Assembly (NCBI GenBank): GCA_964611805.1
Contig: CAZTBG010000030.1
Location: 1 to 27,191, forward strand
Direction: 5' to 3'
Length of the DNA: 27,191 nt
Source: W589 sp964611805
Lineage (GTDB): Bacteria; Chloroflexota; Dehalococcoidia; Dehalococcoidales; Fen-1064
Position 1 is the stretch's first letter, and every line of letters starts with the position of its first letter. Shown here piece by piece: positions 16,118-24,173 of this stretch. The notes beneath the pieces were generated by a model. The model did no database searches. It worked only from the letters and a program-made list of their open reading frames with translations, and was not told the DNA's origin. The position numbers and the translations under genes were made by a program.

Positions 16118-16543
16118 TTACTTTTCAGCTTCAGGGATGAACCCGATACCGGGCCCACACCGGCCACGAAGCCCGTGTCCACCGGGGCCGCCTAGACCAC
16201 CGAAACCGCGGTCACCAAAGTTAAACTGCACATCAGGTCTGGCTTGCCACCACTCGAGGTATTGCTGGGCCTCTTCTTCTGTGAGCCAACCTTCATCAAC
16301 TGCCTTCTCAAGCCACTTTGCCTGGGCTTCGTCTCGCATCTCATCTATGGCTTCAGTGAAGGCGTCTTCGAGCTGCTGCCGGTCGATACCGAGCTTGTCG
16401 GCGACCTTATCCAGTAATGTTAACCTCGGGGAAGTATCCTCCTCATTGTCCCCCTGAGCATAGACGATGCCGCCTATACTCCCGGCCAGTACCAGGGCCA
16501 CCAGTAGTACCGCACCAATAATGAACTTTTTACTTCGCCACAC
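16118..16543 (-). CDS. Small secreted or membrane-anchored protein, glycine-rich tail
   Basis: The gene starts at GTG 16543 behind AAAAGGAGG. The 141-residue product has a basic N-terminus and a hydrophobic segment (about 7-28) ending VYAQG, a likely signal peptide cleavage point. The mature part has a helical domain with LLDKVADKLGIDRQQLEDAF and WLTEEEAQQYLEWW, resembling small extracytoplasmic proteins of unknown function in Firmicutes and Chloroflexota. It ends in a Gly/Arg-rich tail (RGFGGLGGPGG) with a single Cys. No enzymatic motif is seen. It sits upstream of the two-component genes on the same strand and shares an upstream motif with the regulator, so it may be a target or an accessory of that system. 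Confidence 0.8.
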   Translation of the reverse strand: MWRSKKFIIGAVLLVALVLAGSIGGIVYAQGDNEEDTSPRLTLLDKVADKLGIDRQQLEDAFTEAIDEMRDEAQAKWLEKAVDEGWLTEEEAQQYLEWWQARPDVQFNFGDRGFGGLGGPGGHGLRGRCGPGIGFIPEAEK

Positions 16544-16595
16544 TTCTGTTTTGCCTCCTTTTCCGTCTCCTCCAAGGTCTGGTTAACTAAGAATA

Positions 16596-16627
16596 AATAT
16601 AACATCCAAATATGAAAATCCTGTTAA
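16596..16627 (-). promoter_or_regulatory. Promoter/operator before the secreted-protein gene (shared motif)
   Basis: The minus strand reads TTAACA (16627-16622), eight bases, ATATTTG (16613-16607), then an AT-rich TATATT (16601-16596). TTAACA-N8-ATATTTG is the same motif, with the same internal spacing, as at 15992-16012 before the response regulator. The intervening eight bases differ, so it is not simply a duplicated segment. Confidence 0.45.
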
Positions 16628-16723
16628 GCTTTTGGGCACGGTTTTAGAATTCGCTATGAAATGCTGGTAATGGCAGAACCAGACATGGGCATCTGGCTAG
16701 ATAATGGAGGCGTGATAAAAATA

Positions 16724-16762
16724 GGCCAGGCCAACCTAGTAGATTGTAAGGTTGACCTGGCT
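16724..16762 (-). terminator. Terminator of the tubulin-like gene
   Basis: A 12-bp stem (CCAGGCCAACCT at 16726-16737 with AGGTTGACCTGG at 16749-16760, one G-U pair) has an 11-base loop. On the minus strand the stem is followed by CCTATTTTTATC. It lies about 60 bases after the stop of the tubulin-like gene, a standard Rho-independent terminator position. Confidence 0.75.
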
Positions 16763-16824
16763 TCTGTTGCCTGATTTTATGCTCGGCCGTAGGACTCGCT
16801 TCAGCTTGGCCAATTAAGCCGGAC

Positions 16825-18006
16825 TTAGCTGAAAATCAGTGATGGTACGTCCCTGGAGGACTCATCCAGCTCCCTGAGCTTGGCATCAGTATGTCTCCTT
16901 CTCTCCTCTGTCGTCGAGACAATCTTGGCGGTTTCGGCATAATACCTTCGGATTTTCTCAACATTCTTGAGTTCGGACAGGATGACAGAGACATCAAGTG
17001 CACCAGCATTCCGGGGGTAGTCACCGTTCCTGATGATGGCCTCCGGGGTAAGGCTCTTGAGATATTCGCCGAGCTCCTTGATGACAGTGAGGTTCATCTC
17101 CTTGCTGGGAGCAGATATGAGGTATAGTGCCCGTGAGGCATCCTCAGGGTTGCACTTAAAGGACAGCTCGCTGATGGCAGCGTCCATTGCCTCGATGCCG
17201 CGGTGGATTTCCGTGCTCTTGTCGCGGTAATTGCGTGATGACCGGAAGGGTAGCCGGAAGGGGGGCAATTGTGCCTGGCCGTAGCCGATAACTGTCCACC
17301 CGGCTATACTCTGGATAATATCTCCGGCATCAAGCAGTCTGGCACCGACATATTTTGCCTTCTTCTCCTCGCCGGCACAGAGTATATTATAGAATGGCTC
17401 AACGATGAGGTGATTGATTCCGGCCAGGTTGTTCCTCAGCGTATCGGTCTTTTTGACATACCGCTGGTTATCGACCAGGAAGATAGCATCCGCCACCGCG
17501 TCAGCCGACTTGAGACATGTCGCCGTATTATAGATGGTCCTCTCTTCGGTGTTCTCTTCATGTTCGAAGGGCAGGACAATGAGGTTATAGATTGGCTTGT
17601 CAATATAGCGTTCCTTGAGTATCTGGGTCATGATTGAGATTGACCCGGAGCCGGTGCCTCCGGCAGCGCCGGCGCATAGCATGAAGGCGTCTGACTCGAA
17701 GAAACGGGGTGTTGACCTGATGGCATCAATAACCTTGTCAGCGTCTTCCTTGGCGATTTCGGCAGCCAGTTCGTTTATCTTGCCGACACCGTGACCGCCT
17801 GACTTTCGCCCCCCGATGAGGATTCTGTGACGGTAGTCGGACTTGATGTGGGATAGTCCGCCCAGGTCAGCGAGGTCAGTATTGACAGCGAAGACACCGG
17901 TGACTATCTCAATCCTGCGCCGAGCTTTAGCCTTACTGTTAATTCGGGCAAAGCCGTCAGCGATGTTGGAGCCACATTGCCCCAGACCAATAACCAGTAA
18001 TTTCAC
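16825..18006 (-). CDS. Tubulin/FtsZ-superfamily GTPase, divergent (CetZ-like?)
   Basis: A 393-residue protein from GTG 18006, behind AGGAGG. The GTP-binding loops of the tubulin superfamily are visible. T1 is GLGQCGSN (7-14), closer to tubulin GQCGNQ than to FtsZ. NTDLADL (42-48) corresponds to FtsZ NTD. The glycine box is AGAAGGTGSGS (112-122). The T7 'synergy' loop is LLDAGDI (224-230), where the two acidic residues (Asp226, Asp229) that activate GTP hydrolysis are kept but the usual Asn is Leu. It lacks FtsZ's C-terminal tail motif and its neighbours are not dcw cell-division genes, so it is not the main FtsZ. A cytoskeletal or membrane-shape role is inference. It has its own terminator and a divergent neighbour, so it is monocistronic. 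Confidence 0.85.
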   Translation of the reverse strand: MKLLVIGLGQCGSNIADGFARINSKAKARRRIEIVTGVFAVNTDLADLGGLSHIKSDYRHRILIGGRKSGGHGVGKINELAAEIAKEDADKVIDAIRSTPRFFESDAFMLCAGAAGGTGSGSISIMTQILKERYIDKPIYNLIVLPFEHEENTEERTIYNTATCLKSADAVADAIFLVDNQRYVKKTDTLRNNLAGINHLIVEPFYNILCAGEEKKAKYVGARLLDAGDIIQSIAGWTVIGYGQAQLPPFRLPFRSSRNYRDKSTEIHRGIEAMDAAISELSFKCNPEDASRALYLISAPSKEMNLTVIKELGEYLKSLTPEAIIRNGDYPRNAGALDVSVILSELKNVEKIRRYYAETAKIVSTTEERRRHTDAKLRELDESSRDVPSLIFS

Positions 18007-18263
18007 TTTTCTACCTCCTAGCTTTTGCTGTCGCCCAGAACGCCACCCTGGCCGACATCTATGCTAGTTTCAGTATAGAGGATAGGCTATCGGGGTGAAT
18101 ATCCCACGATAGTACTGCTATTACTAGGTGAATAGTCCTAAAGCCGCAGGGGGAGTGGTGCGAATCATTGACTCAAGTCCTGCCTGTGTTTATAATTTAG
18201 CAAGGTCGCATTCTCTAACCAGGTAGAAGTAGTCCGGTGTCGTAATAATGTGGAGGGACCGGC

Positions 18264-18953
18264 ATGCAAATCTTTATTGATTCGGCAAGTGTTGGCGAGA
18301 TTGTAAAATGGCTCGAGATGGGTGTGATTGATGGAGTAACGACTAACCCCAGCATAATGCTCAAGGACGGCGTCTATGACGCCGAAGCGGGAGTAAGGAC
18401 AATCTCTGCCCTGATAGACCCTCTGCCGGTATGTGTCGAGGTCACCACTGACGAGCCGGATGATATGGCAGTACAAGCCAGACGACTTGCTTCCTGGGCA
18501 CACAACATAGTTATCAAGATACCCCACATAACTTCTGATGGTGTTCCCTGCTACGGAGTTATCAAGGAACTGGAAATGGAGGGGATAAAAGTAAACGCTA
18601 CGGCAGCAATGTCCCTGGGGCAGGTGATACTGGCGGCCAAGGCGGGGGCAACCTATATCAGCTTATTTGCAGGCAGGGTGGCTGACGAGGGTGGTAATGC
18701 TCCCGAGGTTATCAGAATGGCGGTAGAGTGGCTGGAGCGCTGGAAATTCAAGAGCAAGATAGTTGTTGGCAGTATCAGGTCAGTAGGTGATGTCCTGAAT
18801 GCGGTTATGGCTGGTGCCCACATTGTCACAATACCTCCACCGTTTCTGAATAAGATGGCAGACCACAAATATACCCGTGAGACAGTAAGGCAGTTTCTTG
18901 ATGACGCTGAAAAGGCTCTGAGGTTGATGAAACAGGCGATGAGGATGGGCTGA
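18264..18953 (+). CDS. Small transaldolase (TalC/FSA family)
   Basis: A 229-residue single-domain class I aldolase of the TalC/fructose-6-phosphate aldolase family. Schiff-base Lys85 (IVIKIPH) is at the same number as in E. coli FSA, and TTNPS (26-30) is conserved. Two residues that separate transaldolase from FSA both favour transaldolase here: Glu59 (VCVEVT; Gln in FSA) and Phe in YISLFAGR (Tyr in FSA). It would transfer dihydroxyacetone units in the non-oxidative pentose phosphate pathway. The ATG at 18264 follows GGAGGG. It diverges from the tubulin-like gene across 257 bases and converges on threonine aldolase. No other pentose-phosphate gene is adjacent. Confidence 0.9.
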   Translation: MQIFIDSASVGEIVKWLEMGVIDGVTTNPSIMLKDGVYDAEAGVRTISALIDPLPVCVEVTTDEPDDMAVQARRLASWAHNIVIKIPHITSDGVPCYGVIKELEMEGIKVNATAAMSLGQVILAAKAGATYISLFAGRVADEGGNAPEVIRMAVEWLERWKFKSKIVVGSIRSVGDVLNAVMAGAHIVTIPPPFLNKMADHKYTRETVRQFLDDAEKALRLMKQAMRMG

Positions 18954-19027
18954 AGAGCAGCAATTCTCTAATTTTCCATGCAGCATTCTGTATTCTGTCC
19001 GTGCTTTCCCCCCCTGGCTATGTCCTG

Positions 19028-20065
19028 CTAATACAGTTCCTTCAAACTGATGTCGATGCGGTTCAGGGCCTCATCTATATCATCAGCGGCGACCATGCGG
19101 TTTGTGACCGCCCTGTATTTATTATAGCCACGATAGCCTATCTTGACACCCCGTGTGTTCAGCAGCTGTATGAAATCGGGGCCGGAGACCTCTAGGGGGG
19201 TTTCAAAATTCACAATGTTGGTCTGGACTTCGTGAGGGACGACTATGCTGGTGATATTGGATAGCCCCTTTGCCAGACGGCGGGCATTATCATGGTCTTC
19301 GACCAGCCGCGTCACCATTGTTTGCAGGGCGACGATACCGGCGGCAGCGATAATTCCCGCCTGCCGCATTCCTCCTCCAATCATCTTGCGCCACTTGCGG
19401 GCACTCTCGATAAATTCATGTGTGCCACAGAGGACGGAGCCGACGGGGGCGCTGAGTCCCTTGGAGAGGCAAAAGCAGACAGAATCAACATCCCTGGCCA
19501 GTTCACTGGTGGGCACATTAAGGGCGATGGCGGCGTTGAAAATCCGGGCACCGTCAAGGTGGACCAGGAGACCGTGCCGGTGTGCTATTTCGGCGGCATT
19601 CGATGTGTAGTCCGCAGTGAGTACAGCACCCCCACAGCGGTTATGGGTATTCTCCAGGCACAGCAGGGTGGTCTGAGGAAAATGAATGTTCTGGCTACGG
19701 ATAGAGTCCTCAATCATGCTGAGGTCAATCTGCCCATCCTGGCTGTTTGGCACGGTGTGCATTACCACTCCGCCCAGAGCGGAGGCGCCTCCCACCTCAT
19801 ACCAGAACGTGTGAGACTCACTACCGAGGAGGACTTCTTCGCCATGATGTGTCTGAGTGAGAATAGCCAGCAGGTTGCTCATTGTTCCGCTGGCGGTGAA
19901 GAGGGCGGCCTCCTTTCCCAGCATCTGCGCTGCCAATTGCTCCAGGGCATTTATCGTCGGGTCCTCTTTATAGACGTCGTCACCAACCTCGGCCTGATAC
20001 ATGGCACGGCGCATCTCGTCGGTGGGTAATGTTACGGTATCGCTGCGCAGGTCAATGACTTTCAT
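19028..20065 (-). CDS. ltaE: Low-specificity L-threonine aldolase
   Basis: The start is ATG 20065 (MKVIDLRSDTVTLP), directly behind GGAGGTACAA; an upstream in-frame start at 20086 is disfavoured. The 345-residue PLP enzyme has the family opening DLRSDTVT, His85 (SESHTFWYE) where the PLP-stacking histidine lies, HLDGARIFNA for the cofactor Asp and Arg, and PLP-binding Lys202 (CLSKGLSAPVG). It cleaves L-threonine/allo-threonine to glycine and acetaldehyde, or runs in reverse. It is the last gene of the minus-strand group nuoF-like, hoxU-like, aldo/keto reductase, ltaE, 48 bases after the preceding stop. A link between the aldehyde and the upstream redox proteins is possible but unproven. Confidence 0.93.
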   Translation of the reverse strand: MKVIDLRSDTVTLPTDEMRRAMYQAEVGDDVYKEDPTINALEQLAAQMLGKEAALFTASGTMSNLLAILTQTHHGEEVLLGSESHTFWYEVGGASALGGVVMHTVPNSQDGQIDLSMIEDSIRSQNIHFPQTTLLCLENTHNRCGGAVLTADYTSNAAEIAHRHGLLVHLDGARIFNAAIALNVPTSELARDVDSVCFCLSKGLSAPVGSVLCGTHEFIESARKWRKMIGGGMRQAGIIAAAGIVALQTMVTRLVEDHDNARRLAKGLSNITSIVVPHEVQTNIVNFETPLEVSGPDFIQLLNTRGVKIGYRGYNKYRAVTNRMVAADDIDEALNRIDISLKELY

Positions 20066-20113
20066 TTGTACCTCCTTATACTCCACTCCGGTTTCTGGCA
20101 GTTCGACAGAAAT

Positions 20114-21259
20114 CTAACTGCCGAAAATAGCAGCGGCTTGCTTCATATTGGCGATTACGTCTACCTTGAACGGGCAGCGTTCAACGCATACGCCGCATTC
20201 TGTACAGGCTGAAGCTGTGACCGATAATGACTCGTATCGAGTAGCAACCAGATTGTTACTGGCATATCGGGCGGTATCAGTGAGGCGTGTCACCGTACCG
20301 ATGTCAATACTGACCGGGCAGGGCAGGCAGTGGTTACAGTACATGCAACTACCTTGCAGCTTCCAGATGGTGTTGGTATCAATGGCGCTGTAGTCCTTTT
20401 CCTCGTCAGTGGCTTCCAGATAGGCCAGTGCCGCCCTCATCTCATTTGCGGTGCGGCAGCCCGGGACGGCGGTACACACACCAGGCTGGGAGAGGGCGTA
20501 GCTGAGACACTGGACTGGCGTCAGGACGATAGCGCTGGGATTTTTTTTGTTGAACAGCCAGCCGGCGGCATAGGGTTTCATTGCTACAACAGCGACGCCG
20601 TTAGCAGCACAGGCATGGTGGAGTTCCCTTCTGCTGGGAGTCGGGTCTGTTTCGGGACGTGGCTGGCGGTAGGTACTTGCCTGCCATACGTCCTCGACTG
20701 CTATATCACCCGGCAGGGTGTCTATTGCCGGGTTTATGGGAAGCATCAGGACATCAATATATCCACTATCGACTGCCCTGAGGGCAACCGGTACGCGATG
20801 ACTGCTCATTCCGATAAAGCGTGCCTTGCCTTCCTTTTGCAGGCGAAGTGCCAGTTCGAGGAGCCCGCCCGGTCCGAATATCTTATCATAATCATCTACC
20901 TCATCGACGAAGAACAGCATGAGGATGTCAATGTAGTCTGTCTGCAACCTAGTGAGCAGGTCGTTGAAGTAATGCTCACATATGGTGCTGTCCCGTGAGC
21001 GGTTAGGTTGACCGTTTTTCAAGGTGGACCCCAGATGACCAGCGACCATTACCTGGTGCCTTCGCTCTTTCAGGGCGGTGCCGAAGTTGTCCCGGACATC
21101 GGGTGAGGCCATGAAGAGGTCAATATAGTTCACACCTTCATTTAGGGCGGTATTGACGACGGAGGCAATCGTATCCAGCGGAGCATGCTCCAGGTGCTCA
21201 GCCCCGAGGCCGATAATGCTGACATCGACACCTTTCTTGCCCAGTTTTCGGTACTGCAT
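20114..21259 (-). CDS. Aldo/keto reductase-like protein with C-terminal 2x[4Fe-4S]
   Basis: The start is ATG 21259 (MQYRKLGKKG), behind AGGAGGACGAGGAA; the frame stays open upstream but that part is not protein-like. The 381-residue product has an aldo/keto reductase barrel with the usual landmarks (RKLGKKGVDVSIIGLG, NYIDLF, RLQTDYIDIL). Two ferredoxin motifs follow near the C-terminus (CMYCNHCLPCP and CTECGVCVERCP). The catalytic tetrad is poorly kept: the Asp of YID remains, but Tyr, Lys and His positions appear to be Ser, His and Phe. It may therefore be an electron-transfer or flavin-type partner and not a classical NADPH reductase. It lies between hoxU-like and threonine aldolase genes on one strand. 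Confidence 0.88.
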   Translation of the reverse strand: MQYRKLGKKGVDVSIIGLGAEHLEHAPLDTIASVVNTALNEGVNYIDLFMASPDVRDNFGTALKERRHQVMVAGHLGSTLKNGQPNRSRDSTICEHYFNDLLTRLQTDYIDILMLFFVDEVDDYDKIFGPGGLLELALRLQKEGKARFIGMSSHRVPVALRAVDSGYIDVLMLPINPAIDTLPGDIAVEDVWQASTYRQPRPETDPTPSRRELHHACAANGVAVVAMKPYAAGWLFNKKNPSAIVLTPVQCLSYALSQPGVCTAVPGCRTANEMRAALAYLEATDEEKDYSAIDTNTIWKLQGSCMYCNHCLPCPVSIDIGTVTRLTDTARYASNNLVATRYESLSVTASACTECGVCVERCPFKVDVIANMKQAAAIFGS

Positions 21260-21398
21260 TTCCTCGTCCTCCTGTGCTTGTGGGTACAGCGACATTATCT
21301 TACTCGCTGGCGGAACCAATAGCAAGCGCAGACTTAAGCAGAATAACCGATATAATAACTGGATGTTCGTGTAATACGTTGAGAAGCTAACCCTGGCG

Positions 21399-22037
21399 TC
21401 AGTCGGCACTCTTGTTTTGCTTGGGGAGCAGTACGCCCACGGGGCATCGCTTAACGCATTCCATACAGGAAGCACAGCGTGACTCGTCACCGTAGAAGGC
21501 CACTCTGGTATCAGTACCGCGGTTGAGGAAATACAGGGAACTGGTTCCGTGGATGTCCTTGCAGGTCTGGACACATATACCGCAGAGGACGCACTTATTC
21601 GGGTCATAATCGAAGCAGGGGGGAGAGGTATCCAGGGGAAGCTCCTCCTCTGGAACTCGCAAGCGCCGTACTCGCCGGCGGTCTATGCGGAGCCTGGCCA
21701 TCAGCTTCTGGAGCTCGCACTTTCCGCTGCTGGGACAGCCACGGCAGGTAATGTGGTGGTTGGCGATGAGCAGCTCGACAACGGGACGGATTGCCTGGTC
21801 AATTTCCGGAGACTTAGTCCTGACCACCATGCCGGGTGCAACCGGTACACGACAGGCAGTGACCAGCCTGCCGTCAATCTCAACCAAACAGAGCCGGCAG
21901 GCACCACGGCCTTCCAGTGCGGGATGATAGCAGAGGTGGGGAATATAGATATCGTTCTGGAGGGCGGCTGCCAGGACAGAGGTCCCTTCGTCAGCCTCCA
22001 GTACTAGATTGTCAATAGTGAGCGTGACTTTTCCCAT
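21399..22037 (-). CDS. NuoG/HoxU-like FeS subunit
   Basis: A 212-residue protein equal to the N-terminal FeS part of NuoG, as in HoxU or the front of HndD. It has a plant-type [2Fe-2S] site (Cys36, Cys47, Cys50, Cys62), a His-Cys cluster (HHITCRGCPSSGKC, 94-107) and two [4Fe-4S] motifs (CVLCGICVQTCK from 149; CASCMECVKRCP from 188). It ends there, with no molybdopterin or H-cluster domain. It would carry electrons from the NuoF-like subunit to a partner enzyme not found in this window. It starts 8 bases after the stop of the nuoF-like gene, on the same transcript. Confidence 0.92.
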   Translation of the reverse strand: MGKVTLTIDNLVLEADEGTSVLAAALQNDIYIPHLCYHPALEGRGACRLCLVEIDGRLVTACRVPVAPGMVVRTKSPEIDQAIRPVVELLIANHHITCRGCPSSGKCELQKLMARLRIDRRRVRRLRVPEEELPLDTSPPCFDYDPNKCVLCGICVQTCKDIHGTSSLYFLNRGTDTRVAFYGDESRCASCMECVKRCPVGVLLPKQNKSAD

Positions 22038-22045
22038 CTTTTACC

Positions 22046-23671
22046 CTACTGGTAGAAGAGGCACACGCCGGCAGGACAGTACCCCTCTTTGATGTGCGCC
22101 TCATACTCATCACGGAAGTAGCGGATGGTGGTGAGTACCGGGTTCGGGGCACTCTGCCCCAGGGCGCACAGGGACGTCTCAGCGATTGACTTACCCAGTT
22201 CTTCAAGCAGGTCAATATCTCCCGGTCGACCCTGTCCTTTGCAGATATGGTCGAGGATGTCAAACATCTGCCTGGTCCCCACCCGGCAGGGAACACACTG
22301 TCCACAGGACTCGCGCCTCGTGAAATCGAGAAAATAGCGAGCTACATCCACCATGCAGGTGTCCTGGTCCATGACGACCATGCCACCCGAGCCCATCATC
22401 GAACCGGCCTCCGTAAGCGAGTCGAAATCGACCGGCAGGTTCAACAGCTCAGCCGGGAGACAGCCACCCGATGGGCCGCCTGTCTGGACGGCTTTGAAAG
22501 CACGACCGTCGGGTATACCGCCGCCGATGTCGAAGATAATATCGCGGAGCCGGGTGCCCATAGGGACCTCTACCAGACCACTGTTGACTACTTTGCCGGT
22601 CAGCGAGAAAATGGCTGTGCCTTTGCTGCGCTCCGTTCCACGGCTGGCAAACCAGCCAGAGCCGTGCTCGATAATTGACGGGATGTTGGCAAAGGTCTTG
22701 ACGTTGTTAAGCAGGGTTGGTTTTCCCCAGAGTCCAGATTGGGTGGTGCGGGGACGGGGTGAAGGTTTGGGCAGACCTCGCTTGCCCTCGATTGAGAGGA
22801 CCAGAGCGGTCGACTCGCCGCAGACAAAGGCCCCGGCACCCTGAAAGATTTCTATGTCGAAGTTGAAGCCGCTCCCCAGGATGTCTTTACCGAGGAACCC
22901 TCGTTCCCTGGCCTGCATTATCGCTATCTTCAGGCGTTTTACGGCGAGCGGGTATTCGGCGCGGACGTAAACATAACCCTGACTGGCACCAACAGCCCAA
23001 CCGGCGATTATCATCCCTTCAAGAACGGCGTGTGGGTCCCCTTCGAGAACAGAGCGGTCCTGGAAAGCACCCGGGTCGCCCTCATCAGCATTACAGATAA
23101 CGTACTTCTGTTCCGCCTCCTCCACATAGCAGGCTTCCCATTTTTGCCCGGTGGGGAAGCCAGCACCACCGAGCCCGCGAAGCCCCGAGCGCTTTACCTC
23201 GTCAATTATTTGCTCCGGGGTCATTTCAGACAAAGCGGTACGTAGTGCCTGGTAGCCACCAGTACCAATATAATCGTCGATATTCTCCGGATTGATATGG
23301 CCGCAGTTCCGCAGTACCAGTCGCTGTTGTTTGTAGTAGAAGGGTATGTCACGGTAGCAGGTCAATGTTCTGTCAATAACCAGGTCATGGTAGAAAAGGC
23401 GGTCGACGGGATTCCCGCCTGGCAGAAATGACCGGGCGATATCCGGGACATCATCGGGGCTGACTTTAGAGTAGAAGATGCCTTCAGGCTCAATGACGAC
23501 CAGCGGCCCTCTCTGGCAGAAACCGTGGCAACCGGTAGCTTTGACCCGGATGCTATCGCTCAGGTTGAGTCCGGCTATCTCTCTTTGCAGCAGGGAATAT
23601 AATTGCTCAGCACCCCCGGAGACGCAGCCTGTTCCCTGGCAGACAATAATCTCATGCTCGCTATCAGACAT
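22046..23671 (-). CDS. NuoF/HoxF-like NADH-binding flavoprotein with fused 2Fe-2S domain
   Basis: The start is ATG 23671 (MSDSEHEIIVCQGTGC), with GAGAGAG just upstream; a TTG 18 codons earlier is unlikely. The 541-residue subunit has an N-terminal thioredoxin-like [2Fe-2S] domain (Cys11, Cys16, Cys48, Cys52), supplying part of a NuoE-like role. The NuoF core follows: GLRGLGGAGFPTGQKW (FMN), CNADEGDPGAFQDR and GAGAFVCGESTAL (NADH/FMN), and the [4Fe-4S] site ESCGQCVPCRVGT with a later Cys in SLCALGQ. HydB/HndC-type homologues usually continue into a ferredoxin domain after CPAGVC; this one stops four residues later. It should oxidise NADH or reduce NAD(P)+ in a soluble complex with the next gene product. 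Confidence 0.93.
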   Translation of the reverse strand: MSDSEHEIIVCQGTGCVSGGAEQLYSLLQREIAGLNLSDSIRVKATGCHGFCQRGPLVVIEPEGIFYSKVSPDDVPDIARSFLPGGNPVDRLFYHDLVIDRTLTCYRDIPFYYKQQRLVLRNCGHINPENIDDYIGTGGYQALRTALSEMTPEQIIDEVKRSGLRGLGGAGFPTGQKWEACYVEEAEQKYVICNADEGDPGAFQDRSVLEGDPHAVLEGMIIAGWAVGASQGYVYVRAEYPLAVKRLKIAIMQARERGFLGKDILGSGFNFDIEIFQGAGAFVCGESTALVLSIEGKRGLPKPSPRPRTTQSGLWGKPTLLNNVKTFANIPSIIEHGSGWFASRGTERSKGTAIFSLTGKVVNSGLVEVPMGTRLRDIIFDIGGGIPDGRAFKAVQTGGPSGGCLPAELLNLPVDFDSLTEAGSMMGSGGMVVMDQDTCMVDVARYFLDFTRRESCGQCVPCRVGTRQMFDILDHICKGQGRPGDIDLLEELGKSIAETSLCALGQSAPNPVLTTIRYFRDEYEAHIKEGYCPAGVCLFYQ

Positions 23672-23745
23672 ACACTCTCTCTCTGGGTAGACCTGGGATA
23701 ACCGCGCTTGCTTTCTCGGGGGCAAATATACGGTGCACGTTATAG

Positions 23746-23775
23746 ATAATAGGGTTCAACTGTGCTAGCTGTCAA
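23746..23775 (-). promoter_or_regulatory. Promoter of the nuoF-like operon
   Basis: The minus strand reads a perfect TTGACA (23775-23770), an 18-base spacer and TATTAT (23751-23746), about 75 bases before the ATG at 23671. This is one of the best sigma70-type promoter matches seen in the window and fits a single transcript through the four genes down to 19028. Confidence 0.7.
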
Positions 23776-23912
23776 GTGCAGATGAGGCTGGCGTATATGG
23801 CACAGAACCTGTTTATGCCTTTGTGTAGGGAATAACTCGCGTGATACAGGCATCATGGATAAAGGCATCGCCGTAGCATGAATTGTTTTCATCTAGAAAT
23901 AAGCATAGAAAT

Positions 23913-23945
23913 AAGCAAGCCCGAGGGATACCCTCGGGCTTGCTT
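23913..23945 (-). terminator. Long perfect hairpin in the 23672-24173 gap
   Basis: A perfect 15-bp inverted repeat (AAGCAAGCCCGAGGG / CCCTCGGGCTTGCTT) has a 3-base loop. On the minus strand it is followed by ATTTCTATG, moderately T-rich; on the plus strand no T tract follows. It most likely ends transcripts coming from the crotonase gene, although it lies about 230 bases past that stop. The remaining bases of this 502-base gap hold the nuoF promoter and otherwise show no gene or repeat. Confidence 0.6.
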
Positions 23946-24173
23946 GATAGGAAGGTGAAGAAAAAATTATGGTTGTAAAGGTAGTACTATATATTGTGTA
24001 TTGTACTGCGCTGAGGTTAAGAAAAGGTAAAAACCACCGCTGTCATGTTACAAGCAGGTTACGAACTGGTAATCGTATCGTGACAGTCCTGTCCTCTGGT
24101 AAGCCGCAGGTTGTTACTATCGACCGGTGCTGCACAAAATGAGGTTGTTTTATCTTAAATGGTGGCTTTGGCC

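Noticed and set aside
21260..21607. N-terminal extension of the aldo/keto reductase frame
   Set aside because: The region lacks AKR-like sequence and overlaps the FeS subunit gene; ATG 21259 has a strong ribosome site.
23672..23725. TTG-initiated extension of the NuoF-like protein
   Set aside because: No ribosome site, whereas ATG 23671 has GAGAGAG and begins the conserved 2Fe-2S domain.
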